DNA from: Karalla daura
Taxonomy: Eukaryota > Chordata > Actinopteri > Chaetodontiformes > Leiognathidae
DNA length: 64,000 bases
Direction: 5' to 3'
NCBI GenBank assembly: GCA_029224185.1
Contig: CM055196.1
Coordinates: 3,045,501 to 3,109,500 of the forward strand
Of this stretch, positions 42,227 to 55,466 are shown in pieces; position 1 is the first letter of the stretch; every line of letters begins with the position of its first letter. Made by a program: the position numbers and the translations under genes. The notes beneath the pieces are model-generated. The model searched no databases and was not told the DNA's origin. It worked only from the letters and a program-made list of their open reading frames with translations.

Positions 42227-42505
42227 CTCTAAAGTACCGAGAGGTGGTACTGTATGAAAACCTAACATTTAGTCCTATCTTTGAACAAACACTCACTAGA
42301 TAGCACAGAAGAACACGACAGAGCAATACTTACCTTAATATACTTACCTCTAAAGTACCGAGAGGTGGTACTGTATGAAAACCTAACATTTAGTCCTATC
42401 TTTGAACAAACACTCACTAGATAGCACAGAAGAACACGACAGAGCAATACTTACCTTAATATACTTACTTCTAAAGTACCTAGAGGTACTACTATATGAA
42501 AACAA
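42227..42505 (-). repeat. 121-bp splice-module array, copy 2
   Basis: Three modules, at 42229, 42350 and 42471, the last being the variant type. A truncated module edge remains near 42105 (TACCTCTAGATAAAAC). Confidence 0.85.
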
Positions 42506-42738
42506 TTCGTGCTGTCTTTGTACTCACATTGACTAGACAGCACAGAATAACATTACACAACATGGAGATGTGTAATGTTAGCCCAGCAGGTTGGTGGAGG
42601 TGGCTGCTCCTGATGGTCTGCAGGAGCTCTGCTACCTTTAGAAACCACTAAACAAGCTGCTGGGGATAACAGGCTAAGTTTCTCTTAGCCTGGAGAGAGT
42701 GGACAGGCACACAGGAGAGTGCTTAGCACTGAAGCTTC

Positions 42739-43746
42739 CTAGTTCGAGTCGCTGTCGTAGGACACCACAGGACGGAACCAGTGTGCACGGCGTCCATAGC
42801 CAAGGCCTGTGGAGGTGGAGGGGTAGGAGTCTTCAGCTTGCGGGGAGAAGGGTCGCTGGCCATAGTCATCAGAGTCTTCATAGTCCTCGTAGTAAAAGGC
42901 GGTGTCATATCCAAACTCTTCACCCTCCTCCCAGTCTCTGTCACTGTGCTCCTCCTCTTTTTCCTCTTCCTTCCTGTTTGTCTCCCATGGGGGGGAGGAA
43001 GCCAGATCCTCTTCATCCTCTGAGAGGATGGGGAAAAAACAGTCCTCTTCATTCCTTGAGGGGATGGGGACAGGGAGGTCATCTTCGTCCTCCAAGGGGA
43101 TGGAGATGGGGAGGCCCTCTTCATCTCTTGAGGGGATGGACACGGGGAAGTGCTCTTCGTCTCTTGAGGAGATGGAGACATGGAGGTCTTCTTTGTCCTC
43201 CAAGGAGATGGACACGGGGATGTCCTCTTCGTCCTCCAGAGGGATGGAGACAGGGAGGTCCTCCAAGCGCTCCTTGGGGGCTGTCCTCAGCCTCTTCACT
43301 ACTTCCTCCTCAGAGTCACCTCTCTCCCGGCTCCTCTTCTTCTGACTGTTTCCTGAAGCCCAGGGAGTGTCTTCAGGGGAGTCCACAAAGTCCATCTTCA
43401 GCCTCTTGGTACTCACCTCCTCTACGCCACTATCAACCAAGAGCCGCTTTGCAGACATCCTGGGAGCTGACTCATCCCACCTACTGCAAAACCTTCTGGA
43501 TGAAGCCCTGGGAGTGTCCTCCTCCTCTTCCTCTTCTTGAGGTGGCGTCCTCCTCATCTCCAGAGGGGGTGGAGACAGGCAGGTCCTCTTCATCTCACAA
43601 GGGGTGGAGACAGGGAGGTCCCCTTGGTCTCCTGAGGGGACAGAGACAGGCAGGTCCTCTTCGTCCTCCACGGGGATGGACAGGGGGATGTCCTCTTCGT
43701 CCTCCGAGAGGATGGACAGGGGGAGGTCCTCCTCAAAGTAGTCCAT
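42739..43746 (-). CDS. Unrecognised acidic 12-residue-repeat protein, copy 2
   Basis: Same 335-codon architecture as copy 1, preceded by the same acceptor. It reads SEDEED in the thirteenth repeat region and EHSDRDWEE near the C-terminus, where copy 1 has SVDEED and EHGDRYWEE. The predicted protein is identical to copy 3, with only scattered silent changes. The open frame has survived with no stop in four copies, which argues for a functional product or very recent duplication; the sequence alone cannot separate these. Confidence 0.6.
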   Translation of the reverse strand: MDYFEEDLPLSILSEDEEDIPLSIPVEDEEDLPVSVPSGDQGDLPVSTPCEMKRTCLSPPPLEMRRTPPQEEEEEEDTPRASSRRFCSRWDESAPRMSAKRLLVDSGVEEVSTKRLKMDFVDSPEDTPWASGNSQKKRSRERGDSEEEVVKRLRTAPKERLEDLPVSIPLEDEEDIPVSISLEDKEDLHVSISSRDEEHFPVSIPSRDEEGLPISIPLEDEDDLPVPIPSRNEEDCFFPILSEDEEDLASSPPWETNRKEEEKEEEHSDRDWEEGEEFGYDTAFYYEDYEDSDDYGQRPFSPQAEDSYPSTSTGLGYGRRAHWFRPVVSYDSDSN

Positions 43747-44570
43747 GCCTGAGGGGAAAAGAACACATCCACATTTTAAACATCTCTCATTCCACTAAAA
43801 GTGTTGATGATGATGAGCAACAATCAAAGCTCAAACGTCAGGAAAAACACAATCTACCCACGTACAGTACAAATAGAATTATACAATATATTCAACTATG
43901 ATACATGCATCTTTACAATAACTTGATTGTAAGCTTCATTCATGTGACACTCAGTAACTGCTCACTGACATCCTAAATGTATAAAACAGTGTCCATGAAA
44001 AGCAATATCTTGACAGTAAGGACTGGTGTATGGCTTCAAATTAAACATGATCACCTCAGCCAAGGGGTGATGGACACATATAATCCACATATACACACAC
44101 ATTACACACATACAATACAATATACACAACCATATGTAAAACTATGATACTTAGATCTCTACTTGATTATACACTTCATTCATGGGACACTCAGAGACGA
44201 CTACCCTGACTGGTGGCCAAACTTGTTACTCTTCATCAGTTTACTCAATCATTAGCAGGACAGCAGTTCAACAGTCTGCTATGGTGATGACACACCATAA
44301 CACTGCTGATCTGATCTCCTTCATCACCTGTCTCGACCGCCAACAGAAAGTACAATCTCGCTACATTTGGGCACAACTCTTCAGAAAAAAACAGGCACAA
44401 TAAGCACTGGAAAAGTCAAAGAAGTCTATAGATTGCTACCCACGGATTCTACACTCAGACACCCAGCCGACATAGACCCATACATTACGTCGCATCTTTC
44501 CCCGTATTGACAGAGACAGCGCCAGATCGCTAATACCAAACGAGACCAACATGCAGCGCAGCGTCTGCGA

Positions 44571-44578
44571 TGACGTCA
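44571..44578. promoter_or_regulatory. Palindromic CRE in intron 1, copy 2
   Basis: TGACGTCA conserved at the position equivalent to copy 1. Confidence 0.45.
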
Positions 44579-44958
44579 TGACCGTTTGTTACGTCGTCAC
44601 CAAGGCGATAAGCGAAGCGCGGCAAAACACACATTTGACTAACACGAATTTAAAAAAAAAACAAAAAAACAAACATTGTCTCGCAAGCAAAATATGACTC
44701 CCATTTCTGTACCCACAACGTCTCACAGACATCCAAACTTTTCCATGCTGATGATAATATCAACACTACTCCTACTGATAATAATATTAATAGTCTTACC
44801 TCTGCAGTCCGCGCTGGGTCTCCTGGAGGTTATCTTCAGGGTCCTCGTCCCTTCTTGGTCTTGTTTAGTAGTTGGTGAAGAGTTGAACGGTCCTTGACCG
44901 CAATCAAGCGTCCGAGAAGCTCGGTTCCGGTGGACCAACAAGCCCAGGACCGAGAGGT

Positions 44959-45140
44959 CCAATCAGAGCAGTTCAGGGGGTCCAATCGGCCTAACTCAGT
45001 GGGTCCAATCAGCTGCTACTGCTCAGATCGTCTTCTTCTCTTCAGTTAATCGTAGATCCTACTCACAGTTGATGGTTTTCAGATCGTCTTCTCTTCAATT
45101 GATCGCAGTTCCTACTCACAGTTGATAGTTTTCAGAGCGT
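44959..45140 (-). promoter_or_regulatory. Promoter of copy 2: CCAAT triplet and direct repeat
   Basis: CCAAT at 44959, 44982 and 45005, same 23-bp spacing as copy 1, followed upstream by the same ~55-bp direct repeat. Confidence 0.6.
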
Positions 45141-45270
45141 CCTTGTCCAGGAGAGTATACTTACTGTACCAGTGTCCGGGCCAGAAAGGGGAGGAATGCT
45201 AGGCAACTAGTCTAATAAAGATTCTACCTGGCCACCAAGTGTGTTATTTCTATGTTATTGTTTAAAACTT

Positions 45271-45340
<70 letters not shown>
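45271..45340. repeat. CA microsatellite, copy 2 right flank
   Basis: CA dinucleotides with an internal CGCGCG, about 70 bp. Confidence 0.95.
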
Positions 45341-45341
<1 letters not shown>

Positions 45342-48300
45342 AAAAGGGCCACAGAATGAAATAGGAAATGCTATTTTAATGCTGAAACTACCTCGTTACC
45401 TGTTGTTTTTTTTTTCTTGTGGTCTTGTCTCATCTCCTTTGTCATTGAGGTGTTCCTGGAGTCCTGCTCTTCTATGCTTTTGTTTCTGGGGGGTTGATGA
45501 AGCTCATGGAATTTCATTTCATGACTCAATGAATGAAGTGCATGTCACTTGCGCCATGCGGTCATCGAGTATTTATTGCATCTGCAATTTGATTGTACTT
45601 GCAGCGTGTCTTGCTCTTGTACAATGACAATAATTGCTCTCGAGAGCTTTTTTTTTTTGACATGCTTAAATCTGATGATTCACAAGAGGTTTTCTCCAGG
45701 TACTGCAGTTTCCTCCCACAGTCCAATATCATGCATGTTCAGATTGATTAGACTCTAAATTCCCACTTGGTGTGCGTGTCCTGTGTTAGGCTGGACTAAG
45801 ATAACAGATGGATGGATACTTTCCATTATAAATGCATAACTATCCACATGTATTCTGTTCCCTCCCAACAGGAAATCTACATATATACATTATAGTGATA
45901 GTGAGAATATACATATAACATCCAAAGTGGCATCATTTTCATAGCTGACAAAAAACTCACCAAAGAATGTTTTTGATATGAAAAAGTATTTTATTTGGTT
46001 TTGTCCAAGCAGGTCATCATCAAATGCATGCACTGGTGTTAGACTGTGATAATCCTGAGTGTTATCATTCAGCTTTGGAACTGAATGAGTTCATCATCAG
46101 CTCCACTCCTGCCCTCCCTCACTCCATCCAGTTGAGAACTGAATCTCTCAGCATCTCCCAGTGCCTCGCCTCTGCTCTCCCTGATGCTAGACACCACTCT
46201 GCTGACTGAGCTGACTCAGTGACACATATGAAACAAGTATGTCAATGAAAGTTAGCTTCTTGAAACAAGAAGGAAATCTGTTGCTTAGCCACTAAATACA
46301 AGCCAACCACCACTGTGCAGCCGGTCCTGTTGGTATTCACACCTTTCTTGCAGCCTCGTCTCATCTCCTTTGTCATCGAGGTGTTCCTGGAGTCCCGGTC
46401 TTCTATGTTGTCGTTACTGGACGGTTGATGCAGCCTATGGAGGTTCATTTAATAAGTTGTACAATGACACATAACACCTTCTGAACCCTTTTATTAACTT
46501 GCTGATGTCTGATGATTCACAACAAGTCCAGAAAACACAAAATTACTTCAACACTTACCTCTGGTTAATGAATCCACAGCTCATAAAAGAAACCATCATG
46601 ACCATATCATATTATAAAAACAAGGCTGGTGGCTCTCTCCATGACGTGAACCTAAAACCCCAAACCAGTCCAACAATGTATACAAAAGTCTTTTTGAACA
46701 ACAAAACGATGGCGTTGATGTGAAGACACAGGGATGTGAAGTCAGGAGCGTCCCAAAGCCACCAGTACAGGAGACACACACAGTAACAGTGTCCTCTGTG
46801 CTGATGGAGCTGGGACACTCCTGATGGTCTGGATAACTGACTGAAGAGGATGGTGGCGTCTAGGAGCAGGTTCAGGGTTCATGCTGGCTTGAGTTCAGTG
46901 GTCTGGAGGAGCTGTGCTGTCCTGAAAAACACAAAAACACTTCATGATTCACTTCATTTCACTCCCGGTCAAACATAACCTGTGTTTCTTCATTAGTCAC
47001 AGTGTATAAACATGACAATCGATTGAATAATGTTCCTCTAAATAAATAAATATGAAGCACACATGTCAAAAACAATCGGTCTTGAAATGACTTACTCATC
47101 CCACTGAATGAAAGGCCACCATCAGTCTCAGGCTGGTCTTGGTCTCATCCATCTTTCTCTTCTGGTCCAGTCTCATCCTCTTTGTCGTCATGGAAACCCT
47201 GGAGTCCTGGATCTTCTGAGACTTTGGTTTTTGTTGAACTACACTGTTGGATTTGTATAAACATGACAATCAGAGGAACAATAATCTTTTCTTTCAAAAC
47301 AGGATGTATCAAAGCTTTAGAAATGTTCACTCACAAATATTTGATGATAAAATCACGTAGTCCATCGAGAACAGGAGACCATTGATATCCAGTTGTTGTT
47401 ATCCATACACTTCTTCTGCTCGTTTCTTCTCTCCATCACCATATTTAATCCTAGAATATCAGTTTATCAAGGGCCTTGGTTTACTAATACAGACTTTGAA
47501 TAAGCCAAACACGAAGCTATAATATTCCATAATTATCCAATTGAATAAATGACGCAGAGATGAAAATGTAGCTTGTCAAACTTCAGTGAGGAAATGACTT
47601 ACTTGGTTCATTAAATGAAAGGCGCCCATCGCTTTTAAACTGATTCTGTTCTCATCCCATCCTCTGGTTCAGTCTCATCTTCTCCTTTAAGGTCATCTTG
47701 GGCTTGGTTTTCCTTCTGCTTGCTCTGGAGAGGTTGATGCAGCCTGCGGAGAGACAGAAAAGGAGTTAGTGAAACGGCAAACATGAGATGCGGTTCAACA
47801 ACTTGCAACTGGGTATGAACTTACCTTTTCCTGCCACAGTCATACTCGTCTTCTCTAAACAATATAAACAATATAAAACAACCACTGTCAGTAGAGCACA
47901 AGGTGCAAGTGGCTCCATATAAAATGAGGAGATCCGTCAGGTGGGTGGGTGCTAGATCTTTCCAGGCTTTGTAAATGAGGAGAAGGATTTTAAAAGTGGA
48001 TTCCAGATTGATTGGTGTGTTATGTTGCCCTGGTTCTGTAGGGGTGAGAAGTCTTGCAGTAAAATTTTGGACGTTTTGGAGTCTGTTCGATGACATTGCT
48101 GGGAGACCAATAGAGGGCATGAGTCTAATCCAGCCTGGAGGTTATAATTGAGGGTTTCCAGAGGGGTAAAGTTGAATGAGGGAGGAGTTTGGAGATGGCT
48201 TTGAAATGGGGAAAAAAGCACACAGACAACACAGAGTAACACTACAGAACAATACTTACCTTTTTATAATTACCTCTCGACAAAACATCTACATCTTATA

Positions 48301-48391
48301 TTGAAAACCTACTTTTTGTTATCACTAAACTCACAATCACGAGACAACACAGAAGAACATTACATAACAATACTTACCTTAATATACTTAC

Positions 48392-48790
48392 CTCTAAAGT
48401 ACCGAGAGGTGGTACTGTATGAAAACCTAACATTTAGTCCTATCTTTGAACAAACACTCACTAGATAGCACAGAAGAACATTACATAACAATACTTACCT
48501 TAATATACTTACCTCTAAAGTACCGAGAGGTGGTACTGTATGAAAACCTAACATTTAGTCCTATCTTTGAACAAACACTCACTAGATAGCACAGAAGAAC
48601 ACGACAGAGCAATACTTACCTTAATATACTTACCTCTAAAGTACCGAGAGATGGTACTGTATGAAAACCTAACATTTAGTCCTATCTTTGAACAAACACT
48701 CACTAGATAGCACAGAAGAACACGACAGAGCAATACTTACCTTAATATACTTACTTCTAAAGTACCTAGAGGTACTACTATATGAAAACA
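48392..48790 (-). repeat. 121-bp splice-module array, copy 3
   Basis: Four modules, at 48394, 48515, 48636 and 48757, again with the variant at the high-coordinate end. One module carries GAGAGATGGTACT instead of GAGAGGTGGTACT. Confidence 0.85.
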
Positions 48791-49024
48791 ATTCGTGCTG
48801 TCTTTGTACTCACATTGACTAGACAGCACAGAATAACATTACACAACATGGAGATGTGTAATGTTAGCCCAGCAGGTTGGTGGAGGTGGCTGCTCCTGAT
48901 GGTCTGCAGGAGCTCTGCTACCTTTAGAAACCACTAAACAAGCTGCTGGGGATAACAGGCTAAGTTTCTCTTAGCCTGGAGAGAGTGGACAGGCACACAG
49001 GAGAGTGCTTAGCACTGAAGCTTC

Positions 49025-50032
49025 CTAGTTCGAGTCGCTGTCGTAGGACACCACAGGACGGAACCAGTGTGCACGGCGTCCATAGCCAAGGCCTGTGGAG
49101 GTGGAGGGGTAGGAGTCTTCAGCTTGCGGGGAGAAGGGTCGCTGGCCATAGTCATCAGAGTCTTCATAGTCCTCGTAGTAAAAGGCGGTGTCATATCCAA
49201 ACTCTTCACCCTCCTCCCAGTCTCTGTCACTGTGCTCCTCCTCTTTTTCCTCTTCCTTCCTGTTTGTCTCCCATGGGGGGGAGGAAGCCAGATCCTCTTC
49301 ATCCTCTGAGAGGATGGGGAAAAAACAGTCCTCTTCATTCCTTGAGGGGATGGGGACAGGGAGGTCATCTTCGTCCTCCAAGGGGATGGAGATGGGGAGG
49401 CCCTCTTCATCTCTTGAGGGGATGGACACGGGGAAGTGCTCTTCGTCTCTTGAGGAGATGGAGACATGGAGGTCTTCTTTGTCCTCCAAGGAGATGGACA
49501 CGGGGATGTCCTCTTCGTCCTCTAGAGGGATGGAGACAGGGAGGTCCTCCAAGCGCTCCTTGGGGGCTGTCCTCAGCCTCTTCACTACTTCCTCCTCAGA
49601 GTCACCTCTCTCCCGGCTCCTCTTCTTCTGACTGTTTCCTGAAGCCCAGGGAGTGTCTTCAGGGGAGTCCACAAAGTCCATCTTCAGCCTCTTGGTACTC
49701 ACCTCCTCTACGCCACTATCAACCAAGAGCCGCTTTGCAGACATCCTGGGAGCTGACTCATCCCACCTACTGCAAAACCTTCTGGATGAAGCCCTGGGAG
49801 TGTCCTCCTCCTCTTCCTCTTCTTGAGGTGGCGTCCTCCTCATCTCCAGAGGGGGTGGAGACAGGCAGGTCCTCTTCATCTCACAAGGGGTGGAGACAGG
49901 GAGGTCCCCTTGGTCTCCTGAGGGGACAGAGACAGGCAGGTCCTCTTCGTCCTCCACGGGGATGGACAGGGGGATGTCCTCTTCGTCCTCCGAGAGGATG
50001 GACAGGGGGAGGTCCTCCTCGAAGTAGTCCAT
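49025..50032 (-). CDS. Unrecognised acidic 12-residue-repeat protein, copy 3
   Basis: 335 codons, amino-acid identical to copy 2. At least one silent difference is visible (CTAGAG versus CCAGAG near 49520 on the plus strand). Identity to copy 2 rather than to copy 1, although its 3' half is type A like copy 1, suggests gene conversion or crossing-over within the coding exon. Confidence 0.6.
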   Translation of the reverse strand: MDYFEEDLPLSILSEDEEDIPLSIPVEDEEDLPVSVPSGDQGDLPVSTPCEMKRTCLSPPPLEMRRTPPQEEEEEEDTPRASSRRFCSRWDESAPRMSAKRLLVDSGVEEVSTKRLKMDFVDSPEDTPWASGNSQKKRSRERGDSEEEVVKRLRTAPKERLEDLPVSIPLEDEEDIPVSISLEDKEDLHVSISSRDEEHFPVSIPSRDEEGLPISIPLEDEDDLPVPIPSRNEEDCFFPILSEDEEDLASSPPWETNRKEEEKEEEHSDRDWEEGEEFGYDTAFYYEDYEDSDDYGQRPFSPQAEDSYPSTSTGLGYGRRAHWFRPVVSYDSDSN

Positions 50033-50856
50033 GCCTGAGGGGAAAAGAACACATCCACATTTTAAACATCTCTCATTCCACTAAAAGTGTTGATGATGAT
50101 GAGCAACAATCAAAGCTCAAACGTCAGGAAAAACACAATCTACCCACGTACAGTACAAATAGAATTATACAATATATTCAACTATGATACATGCATCTTT
50201 ACAATAACTTGATTGTAAGCTTCATTCATGTGACACTCAGTAACTACTCACTGACATCCTACATGTATAAAACAGTGTCCATGAATAACAATATCTTGAC
50301 AGTAAGGACTGGTGTATGGCTTCAAATTAAACATGATCACCTCAGCCACGGGGTGATGGACACATATAATCCACATATACACATACATTACACACATACA
50401 ATACAATATACACAACCATATGTAAAACTATGATACTTAGATCTCTACTTGATTATACACTTCATTCATGGGACACTCAGAGACGACTACCCTGACTGGT
50501 GGTCAAACTTGTTACACTTCATCACTTTACTCAATCATTAGCAGGACAGCAGTTCAACAGTCTGCTATGGTGATGACACACCATAACACTGCTGATCTGA
50601 TCTCCTTCATCACCTGTCTCGACCGCCAACAGAAAGTACAATCTCGCTACATTTGGGCACAACTCTTCAGAAAAAAACAGGCACAATAAGCACTGGAAAA
50701 GTCAAAGAAGTCTATAGATTGCTACCCACGGATTCTACACTCAGACACCCAGCCGACATAGACCCATACATTACGTCGCATCTTTCCCCGTATTGACAGA
50801 GACAGCGCCAGATCGCTAATACCAAACGAGACCAACATGCAGCGCAGCGTCTGCGA

Positions 50857-50864
50857 TGACGTCA
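50857..50864. promoter_or_regulatory. Palindromic CRE in intron 1, copy 3
   Basis: TGACGTCA conserved at the position equivalent to copy 1. Confidence 0.45.
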
Positions 50865-51244
50865 TGACCGTTTGTTACGTCGTCACCAAGGCGATAAGCG
50901 AAGCGCGGCAAAACACACATTTGACTAACACGAATTTAAAAAAAAAACAAAAAAACAAACATTGTCTCGCAAGCAAAATATGACTCCCATTTCTGTACCC
51001 ACAACGTCTCACAGACATCCAAACTTTTCCATGCTGATGATAATATCAACACTACTCCTACTGATAATAATATTAATAGTCTTACCTCTGCAGTCCGCGC
51101 TGGGTCTCCTGGAGGTTATCTTCAGGGTCCTCGTCCCTTCTTGGTCTTGTTTAGTAGTTGGTGAAGAGTTGAACGGTCCTTGACCGCAATCAAGCGTCCG
51201 AGAAGCTCGGTTCCGGTGGACCAACAAGCCCAGGGCCGAGAGGT

Positions 51245-51430
51245 CCAATCAGAGCAGTTCAGGTGGTCCAATCGGCCTAACTCAGTGGGTCCAATCAGCT
51301 GCTACTGCTCAGATCGTCTTCTTCTCTTCAGTTAATCGTAGATCCAACTCACAGTTGATGCTTTTCAGATCGTCTTCTCTTCAATTGATCGCAGCTCCTA
51401 CTCACAGTTGATAGTTTTCAGAGCGTCCTT
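51245..51430 (-). promoter_or_regulatory. Promoter of copy 3: CCAAT triplet and direct repeat
   Basis: CCAAT at 51245, 51268 and 51291, 23 bp apart. The direct repeat upstream has a few substitutions (GATCCAACTC, GCAGCTCC). Confidence 0.6.
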
Positions 51431-51556
51431 GTCCAGGAGAGTATACTTACTGTACCAGTGTCCGGGCCAGAAAGGGGAGGAATGCTAGGCAACTAGTCTA
51501 ATAAAGATTCTGCCTGGCCACCAAGTGTGTTATTTCTATGTTATTGTTTAAAACTT

Positions 51557-51566
51557 CACACACACA

Positions 51567-51631
<65 letters not shown>

Positions 51632-51649
51632 ACGCGCGCACACACACAC
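51557..51649. repeat. CA microsatellite, copy 3 right flank
   Basis: About 93 bp of CA with two CGCG interruptions, the longest of the four. Confidence 0.95.
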
Positions 51650-54600
51650 TTAAAAGGGCCACAGAATGAAATAGGAAATGCTATTTTAATGCTGAAACTA
51701 CCTCGTTACCTGTTGTTTTTTTTTTCTTGTGGTCTTGTCTCATCTCCTTTGTCATTGAGGTGTTCCTGGAGTCCTGCTCTTCTATGCTTTTGTTTCTGGG
51801 GGGTTGATGAAGCTCATGGAATTTCATTTCATGACTCAATGAATGAAGTGCATGTCACTTGTGCCATGCGGTCATTGAGTATTTATTGCATCTGCAATTT
51901 GATTGTACTTGCAGCGTGTCTTGCTCTTGTACAATGACAATAATTTCTCAAGCTTTTTATTAACATGCTTAAATCTGATGATTCACAAGAGGTTTTCTTC
52001 AGGTACTGCAGTTTCCTCCCACAGTCCAATATCATGCATGTTCAGATTGATTAGACTCTAAATTTCCCCTTGGTGTGCATGTCCTGTCTTAGGCTGGACT
52101 AAGATAACAGATGGATGGATATTTTCCATTATAAATGCAGAACTATCCACATGTATTCTGTTCCCTCCCAACAGGAAATCTACATATATACATTATAGTG
52201 ATAGTAAGAATATACATATAACAGCCAAAGTGGCATCATTTTCATAGCTGATATAAAACTCACAGAAAAATGTTTTTGATATGAAAAAGTATGTTTATTT
52301 GGTTTTGTCCAAGCAGGTCATCATCAAATGCATGCACTGGTGTTAGACTGTGATAATCCTGAGTGTTATCATTCAGCTTTGGAACTGAATGAGTTCATCA
52401 TCAGCTCCACTACTGCCCTCCCTCACTCCATCCAGTTGAGAACTGAATCTCTCAGCATCTCCCAGTGCCTCGCCTCTGCTCTCCCTGATGCTAGACACCA
52501 CTCTGCTGACTGAGCTCAGTGACACATATGAAACAAGTATGTCATTAAAAGTTAGCTTCTTGAAACAAGAAGGAAATCTGTTGCTTTGCCACTAAATACA
52601 AGCCAACCACCACTGTGCAGCCAGCCCTTTTGTTATTCACACCTTTCTTGCAGCTTCGTCTCATCTCCTGTCATCGAGGTGTTCCTGGAGTCCCGGTCTT
52701 CTATGTTGTCGTTACTGGACAGTTGATGCAGCCTATGGAGCTTCATTTCATAAATTGTACAATGACACATAACACCTTCTGAACCTTTTTATTAACTTGC
52801 TGATGTCTGATGATTCACAACAAGTCCAGAAAACACAAAATTACTTCAACACTTACCTCTGGTGAATGTATCCACATCTCATACTAGAACCATCATGTCA
52901 ATATATCATAGAAACAAGGCTGGTGGCTCTCTCCATGACATGAACCTAAAACCCCAAACCAGTCCAACAATGTATACAATAGTCTTTTTGAACAACAAAA
53001 CGATGACGTTGATGTGAAGACACAGAGATGTGAAGTCAGGAGCGTCCCAAAGCCACCAGCACAGGAGACACACACAGTAACAGTGTCCTCTGTGCTGATG
53101 GAGCTGGGACACTCCTGATGGTCTGGATTACTGACTGAAGAGGATGGTGGCGTCCAGGAGCAGGGTCAGGGTTCATGCTGGCTTGAGTTCAGTGGTCTGG
53201 AGGAGCTGTGCTGTCCTGAAAAACACAAAAACACTTCATGATTCACTTCATTTCACTCCCTGTCAAACATAACCTGTGTTTCTCCATTAGTCACAGTGTA
53301 TAAACATGACAATCGATTGAATAATGTTATTCTAAATAAATAAATATGAAGCACACATGTAAAAAACAATCAGTCTTGAAATGACTTACTCATCCCACTG
53401 AATGAAAGGCCACCATCAGTCTCAGGCTGGTCTTGTTCTCATCCATCGTTCTCTTCTGGTCCAGTCTCATCCTCTCTGCTGGCTTGAGTTCAGTGGTCTG
53501 GAGGAGCTGTGCTGTCCTGAAAAACACAAAAACACTTCATGATTCACTTCATTTCACTCCCGGTCAAACATAACCTGTGTTTCTTCATTAGTCACAGTGT
53601 ATAAACATGACAATAAAATGAAGCACACATGTCAAAAACAGTCAGTCTTAAAATGACTTACTCATCCCACTGAATGAGAGGCCACCATCAGTCTCAGGCT
53701 GGTCTTGGTCTCATCCATCTTTCTCTTCTGGTCCAGTCTCATCCTCTTTGTCGTCATGGAAACCCTGGAGTCCTGGATCTTCTGAGACTTTGGTTTTTAT
53801 TGAGCTACACTGTTGGGTTTGTATAAACATGACAATCAGAGGAACAATAATGTTTTCTTTCAAAACAGGATGTATCAAAGCTGTAGAAATATTCACTCAC
53901 AAATATTTGATGATAAAATCACGTAGTCCATCGAGAACAGGAGACCATTGATATCCAGTTGTTGTTATCCATACGCTTCTTCTGCTTCTTTCTTCTCTCC
54001 ATCACCATATTTAATCCTAGAATATCAGTTTATCAAGGGTCTTGGTTTACTAATACAGACTTTGAATAAGCCAAACACTAAGCAATAATATTCCATAATT
54101 ATCCAATTGAATATATGAAGCATAGATGAAAATGTACCTTGTCAAACTTCAGTGAGGAAATGACTTACTTGGTTCATTAAATGAAAGGCGCCCATCGCTT
54201 AAACTGATTCTGTTCTCATCCCATCCTCTGCTTCAGTCTCATCTTCTCATTTAAGGTCATCTTGGGCTTGGTTTTCCTTCTGCTTGCTCTGGAGAGGTTG
54301 ATGCAGCCTGTGGAGAGACAGAAAAGGAGTTAGTGAAACGGCAAACATGAGATGCGGTTCAACAACTTGCAACTGGGTATGAACTTACCTTTTCCTGCAA
54401 TAGTCATACTCTTCTTCTCTAAGCAATATAAACAATATAAAACAACCACTGTCAGTAGAGCACAAGGTGCAGGTGGTTCATATAAAATGAGGAGATCCGT
54501 CAGGTGGGTGGGTGCTAGATGTTTCCAGGCTTTGTAAATGAGGAGAAGGATTTTAAAAGTGGCTTCCAGATTGATTGGTGTGTTATGTTGCCCTGGTTCT

Positions 54601-54954
54601 GTAGGGGTGAGAAGTCTTGCAGCAAAATTTAGGACGTTTTGGAGTCTGTTCGATGACATTGCTGGGAGACCAATAGAGGACATGACTCTAATCCAGCCTG
54701 GAGGTTATAATTGAGAGTTTCAAGAGGGGTGAAGTTGAATGAGGGAGGAGTTTGGAGATGGCTTTGAAATGGGGAAAAAAGCACACAGACAACACAGAGA
54801 AACACTACAGAACAATACTTACCTTTCTATAATTACCTCTAGATAAAACATCTACATCTTATATTGAAAACCTACTTTTTGTTATCACTAAACTCACAAT
54901 CACGAGACAACATAGAAGAACATTACATAACAATACTTACCTTAATATACTTAC

Positions 54955-55235
54955 CTCTAAAGTACCGAGAGGTGGTACTGTATGAAAACCTAACATTTAG
55001 TCCTATCTTTGAACAAACACTCACTAGATAGCACAGAAGAACATTACATAACAATACTTACCTTAATATACTTACCTCTAAAGTACCGAGAGGTGGTACT
55101 GTATGAAAACCTAACATTTAGTCCTATCTTTGAACAAACACTCACTAGATAGCACAGAAGAACATGACAGAGCAATACTTACCTTAATATACTTACTTCT
55201 AAAGTACCTAGAGGTACTACTATATGAAAACAATT
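54955..55235 (-). repeat. 121-bp splice-module array, copy 4
   Basis: Three modules, at 54957, 55078 and 55199, the last the variant type. Confidence 0.85.
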
Positions 55236-55466
55236 CGTGCTGTCTTTGTACTCACATTGACTAGACAGCACAGAATAACATTACACAACATGGAGATGTG
55301 TAATGTTAGCCCAGCAGGTTGGTGGAGGTGGCTGCTCCTGATGGTCTGCAGGAGCTCTGCTACCTTTTGGAACCACTAAACAAGCTGCTGGGGATAACAG
55401 GCTAAGTTTCTCTTAGCCTGGAGAGAGTGGACAGGCACACAGGAGAGTGCTTAGCACTGAAGCTTC

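Larger units (their letters stand above)
39616..45739 (-). repeat. Tandem gene unit, copy 2 (type B)
   Basis: Second 6.12-kb unit with the same exon order and splice sites as copy 1. Type B marks: ACTGAGCTCAGTGAC at 40081, CTGTCTTAGG at 39658 and a shortened CAATAAAATGAAGCAC at 40881. Poly(A) signal at 39866-39871. Only three 121-bp modules are present. The CA microsatellite at the right end is longer than in copy 1. Confidence 0.9.
45740..52042 (-). repeat. Tandem gene unit, copy 3 (type A)
   Basis: Third unit, 6.30 kb. Its 3' half carries the type A marks of copy 1, such as ACTGAGCTGACTCAGTGAC at 46206 and CGATTGAATAATG at 47019, while its ORF encodes the same protein as copy 2. Poly(A) signal at 45990-45995. 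Four 121-bp modules. Confidence 0.9.
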
